Positions 60,001-64,000 of a stretch of 64,000 nucleotides of DNA are shown here, piece by piece. Source of the stretch: Phanerochaete sordida (Eukaryota > Basidiomycota > Agaricomycetes > Polyporales > Phanerochaetaceae); NCBI GenBank assembly GCA_019973155.2, contig BPQB01000043.1:186001-250000 (forward strand), written 5' to 3'. The translations under genes and the position numbers were made by a program. The notes below the pieces were generated by a model. The model was not told the DNA's origin. It did not search any database and worked only from the letters and a program-made list of their open reading frames with translations. How positions within the stretch are numbered: the stretch's first letter is position 1; every line of letters starts with the position of its first letter.

Positions 60001-61713
60001 AATGCTCCGACCTTGAAAGAAGCAGCAGCGATCCTCGAGGCGTTCGTACCCTTGGCAAGCTCGTATATGGCTGCATCGGTGGACTTCTCAAGACTCTACA
60101 ACGTCCTTGCCGAGCTCATGGAGAACCCGGTACTGGGCTGCGACACCGATTTCTCGAAATTGATCGTCTCGCAATATTGTCGTCTCGGCTTAGATGCTTG
60201 CGAAGCGGCAGCATCGGAGGACTTCCTCTTCACATTCCCTCTTCGCGAAGCCCTTGTCAAGCTCCTCGTTAGTTCAGCAGCGAACTGCGGCCCGGATGTA
60301 ATGTCGGAGCTCGAGAAGCAACCTCTCAGCCATAATTTCCTCGCGGGGATCATCCTACCGATGACATTGTTGCTCAGGACCTCGAACGATATCATGGAAC
60401 AGGGCCAGTGGAGAGACAGCTGGCAGCGCGACACGTACTCGAAGATCTGGTTGCGCTTGCTGGCTCTCATCCTGGGCGTACTCAAGGGAGAGCAAATGGT
60501 GGCGGACCCAGCCATGAGCGCGGCGGACCGTCGCAAATCTTCAGCGGACCAATCCTCGAGATCACAGTCCTTTGCTTCCGTCAAGGCGTTCAGCATTGCG
60601 CTTCAGATTCTCAAGATCATTGTGGTTCGCGCGCAAGACGACATTTCAGAAGCTTTTCCCGGAGTCTGGATTCATGTCGCAGGAGTCCTCAAAGCGGTGT
60701 TGGAGGACGGTGACGCCATGTTCGCTTTCAGTTTCCGCGACGTCTCCGAGCCGCCTTCACCAGCATTCTCTCCGCGGCTCGGCGATTCTTTCGATCAGCA
60801 ACAACAGCAGCTGTTCCCAACATTTGCCTCTACTGCGTCCATGCATTCCCGCAAACGCTTGATACCTCCACGGATGATCGACTACCTCACCTGGTCATTC
60901 ATCCAATGGCTATGGCTCAAGCGCAGCCCGCTTATGATACAAATGCGCATCTTCATTCAGGAGCGTGTCGCCAATCTCTCGAACGAGATGCGACAACAGG
61001 GCTCGCAGTCTATTAGCGCGGTAGGGAGCGCAAGCCGCCGCAGCCAGCGGTACTCCTCGATCTTCTCCAAGCCCCGCAAGAGCATGCTCGGCGGGTACAG
61101 CCCGACGAACTCCGCGCCCTCGACGCCGCGCCACTCCGCCTTCCTCCAGGGCTCCGTCTCGCTGCCCGTCCTCAGCGACTTCCCGTCGCCGAAGCTCACG
61201 GCCTCGCAGAGCCTCGGGCCGCCGCGGCAGGCGGGCTACGCGCGCATGCCGAGCCCGATCTCGCCGTCGGGGCGGCTGTCGCAGGACTCGGGCGGCCCGC
61301 GCATCGTGCACCTCGGCCCCGTGAGCAGCCCGTACGCGGGCGCGGGCGCGCCGCGCGCGTCGCTCGACGTGCGCCCCGACACCGCGGGCCGCTCGCTGCG
61401 CGCGCTCGCGAAGGAGATGGGCGTGCGCGCGCCTGGGCTCGTCATGATGACCTACCGCCGCATCCGCCTCGTGCAGAAGCTCATGGGTTACACGGAGCTC
61501 CTGCCGCTCGCCGGCTCGCAGTTCTACGCGGACGAGGACGAGGGCGACCTCGACGCCGATATACGCGTGTGGAGCCAGCGTGACGCGATCGATGCGGTCG
61601 TGGAGGAGACGAGGGACCTGTTGGACGAGTTCCGGGAGAGCTTCGGGGATGTTGGAGACGAGAGCATGGTAATGGTCGACTCGCAGCTGACCCTCATTCA
61701 GGACTCAATGTAG
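54056..61713 (+). CDS. UNC80-like giant alpha-solenoid protein
   Basis: Eleven exons (54056-55105, 55172-55591, 55645-56001, 56055-56168, 56222-56587, 56639-56704, 56760-56848, 56901-57051, 57106-57360, 57435-58959, 59012-61713) give 2364 residues with consistent phases. The N-terminus is Ser/Pro-rich and disordered, with a short Gly-Leu-Asn repeat (GALGNLGNLGNVG). Most of the rest is helical repeat sequence, such as YEAFVLSALLTPFFAKTA, VLRVVPAAVSLLPNELQVP and LSLILSRSYLLLVEQIF. A Ser-rich linker with a Gln run precedes the C-terminal helices. Length, order and the C-terminal pattern fit the UNC80 family, whose animal member is an accessory subunit of the NALCN channel; fungi have the related Cch1 calcium channel. 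The family call is from recognition, not a search. Confidence 0.68.
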
Positions 61714-61932
61714 ATCTCATGCATTGTTTTTTCTCTGTACACTCAGCACCACTGTAGATTATCCTCACCCGCATTACTTGGAGCACTAGATAGATATTTG
61801 CTATTGGTACATTACAACCCAGGAGTTCCCTTGAACAGATTCGAAACAAGACTACGATCACGCTATACTACTTGATTTCACGACAGCTATAACCAGTTTT
61901 GACAAGGCTACCAGTCCCGAAGGAGGATAAGT

Positions 61933-63959
61933 TCACAGCTTCTCTCCCGCAAGCCACCGCTGATAGAGCACCAACACCTCTTCCCCCTTGTCGTACGGCG
62001 CCTATGTCATGCCGCGTCAGCACCGTATCCGCCCCGTTGATACCCACAAAGACGCACCATGTGCCCCGCGCCACGGACAGTCGCGAAGACGAGCTCGCCG
62101 GAGCCACGAGTGACACCTACAGCGCGGCCGTGCACACTCCACTCGCGGAGGGGCTCCCCGCGGAACGCGTCCGCGCCGCCCCACTCGAGGTTCAGCGTCA
62201 TCTGCTCGTTACCGACCTGCCGTCTCACCCTCAGCTACTAGCTACAACAGGTAATAGAGAAAGAAGACGCACCCAGTTGCAGACCCAGTCGTTCTCGCCC
62301 ACGTACAGCAGCACGCGCACGCCGCGCTCGAGCAGCGCCTCGACGTACGTCTCCGTCGGGAACACCTCGTCGAGCGACGCGTCGAAGCGACGCCCGACGG
62401 CGTTGTTACACATTTGGAATGCGGACGGTACGGCTGCGTCGACGCCGAGCGCCGTGCGGATCGAAGGCCGCGAGAGGAACGCCGCGATCTCCCTGCGGGG
62501 GTGTCAGTGAGGGAGAGTGGGCGGCGGAGAGAGGACAGACTTGAGGATAGGGTAGCAGAGCGTGTCGGAGAGTTCTTCGGGGGTGCTAGGTGGGGCCTCG
62601 TTAGAGAGCGTGGTGAGGTATCGAGAAACGGAGGGTGTCGCACCAGGGTTTCGTGATGTCGTAGACGTTATGGCCCGAGGACAGGAACGGGCTTTGGATA
62701 TACGTAGCGCAGAAGGACTGGGCTGCGCGGCAGTTGATCGGGTCCGTCGTGTGGTAGCACGCCTCCTTGAGCCATTTCTCGCAGCGGGGAAGCTGTCCAG
62801 GAATCAGCGATGAACACCATATTGAGAACGCGCGACAGACAGCTCGCTTCATCTCAACACAGGTGCTGCACGGCAGGACTTAGCTTCGCACTCAGAATCA
62901 AAAGCGAGTACTTTACCTGATGCCAAGCACGGGTGCGATGGTCCTGTTCTCGCACACTTGCTGGTAGTGCGCAGGATACATTGTCTTCCAGTCCGTACAT
63001 CCATTCTCTAGCTCGCTGAGTAAGTTGGCAGACCAGTTGATTCGATATATGCACCCACGTATGATGATGGAAGTCAAGTTTATTGGCGTCATGCCGGCCG
63101 CAACTAGCCGAGGGTTCTGGTCGTAGACGTACGATGCGAAGGTTGGTATGTATCGCCCCTGCACGCAAAGAATGTGAGACAGGATGCAAGTAACAAAGGA
63201 CCGCAACGTACGCCATAGGACATGCTGGCCATGTGGAACGCTCGGCCTTTAAACTTGCTGAAGTGCTCGAAGAAGATGGCTACAAAGGCAGCAACGTCCT
63301 TGGCCGTTTCTTCGGATGTGCTCTGACGTGGGACGGTCACAAGACGAACTTGGATAGCCCTCTGGGAGAGCACTCACGACATATTCTCCATGGTCCGCGT
63401 ACGAAAAGCCGACGCCGATTGGCAGGTCGACGAAGAAAACGTTCGCGTTTTCGGTCAAGGAGTACGGGTTGAAGGTGACATTGTGGGCGTCGTTCACCTT
63501 GCAGGGCCCTACACGGAAGGTATACGTGAGCTCAGCGGAGAAAGGTGAGAAGCGTAAGACGCACCCAGCTCCATGAACACACTGTGGGATCGGTCGTGGG
63601 CGAAAACCGCCCGATTTTGACATGCGAGGAAATGCCGCGTAAGTCGGGGAAGAATCCCAGAACATGCACGAAAACCTGGCGTTCGAAAACGGGCAGTCCC
63701 TGGGACAAAGATCCCGCGATATTTCCGGTATCCCCATGTCCTCGACACACCTGTATCCGGGAGTTAAGTCCTGCAGAGCGCAGACCGGGTCTTTATTGTC
63801 ATATAACGCAGTATTTAAGCTTTGCTCTCGAGCTTTATCCACACAGCAGAAAGGTAGGGCAGCAATAATGATTCGATTGTAGTGTACACTAATACAACAA
63901 TACAGTGTAATGTACAGAGGTTCCAGGGCACTAAATGCTACAGACTCGTTGCAGTACAT
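61933..63959 (-). CDS. S10 serine carboxypeptidase, 5' part aberrant or degraded
   Basis: Minus-strand gene. The 3' part is clear and spliced normally: GPCKVNDAHNVTFNPYS, ANVFFVDLPIGVGFSYADHG, EETAKDVAAFVAIFFEHF, SMSYGGRYIPTFASYVYDQN (catalytic Ser, in place of the usual GESYGG), NGCTDWKTMYPAHY, VLLYVGENDWVCNWVGNEQ (catalytic Asp) and GAGHMAPYDKGEEVL (catalytic His), stop at 61935-61933. Cys pairs typical of S10 are present. Upstream, RCVEDMGIPE resembles the RFVENSGICE region of the family, but the stretch that should carry SGY and NGGPGCSS (about 63560-63700) lacks both, and VFMELG is reached only with a frame change. It may be a pseudogene, a divergent paralogue or a region with sequence errors. 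The true start is uncertain and may lie beyond the window. Confidence 0.7.
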
Positions 63960-64000
63960 GCACCGGCACGCGAAAAGATGTAGAACATACCAACGGCAGC

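Overview
The window is nuclear DNA from a filamentous basidiomycete, most likely a wood- or litter-decaying Agaricomycete (a polypore-like fungus). The reasons are dense short spliceosomal introns (about 40-90 nt, GT..AG, often with a CTGAC/CTAAC-like branch site), GC-rich coding sequence with C/G-ending codons, pyrimidine-rich leaders before start codons, and gene content (SPX-EXS transporter, GH51 and GH28 enzymes, a class I sesquiterpene synthase, a fungal UNC80-like protein). I saw no prokaryotic features, CRISPR array, rRNA, convincing tRNA or intact transposon. All exon boundaries were read by eye from splice signals, reading-frame continuity and family similarity; no search was run.

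Left part (0.8-12 kb): an arrestin-like protein, VPS16 (HOPS/CORVET), a 20-exon SYG1/XPR1-type phosphate exporter facing VPS16 tail to tail, and the mitochondrial ATPase assembly factor ATP10. These are housekeeping trafficking, phosphate and mitochondrial genes.

Carbohydrate block (12.4-24.0 kb): a GT61-like glycosyltransferase, a hexose-type MFS sugar transporter divergently paired with an intracellular GH51 alpha-L-arabinofuranosidase, a TPT/nucleotide-sugar-type transporter and a secreted GH28 (exo-)polygalacturonase. Together they suggest a small locus for pectin and arabinan side-chain use: secreted pectinase outside, sugar uptake, and intracellular removal of arabinose.

Middle (24.5-34.9 kb): LSm8, a 2-kb stretch with no recognisable gene, a KSP1/Ran1-like kinase with an RS-rich tail, mitochondrial ribosomal protein uS5m divergent from an ELYS-like nucleoporin, and an F-box-like gene.

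Right-centre (34.9-51.3 kb): gene-poor and partly very GC-rich. It holds a stand-alone sesquiterpene synthase, a 15-exon MFS transporter with a roughly 350-residue central cytoplasmic loop and a 9-nt microexon, one candidate orphan small gene behind a strong TATA promoter, and a DUF4748-like small protein.

Right end (51.7-64 kb): a three-RRM RNA-binding protein, a 2364-residue UNC80-like protein (possible accessory subunit of the fungal Cch1/NALCN-type channel), and an S10 serine carboxypeptidase whose 3' part is intact but whose 5' part lacks the expected oxyanion-hole motif.
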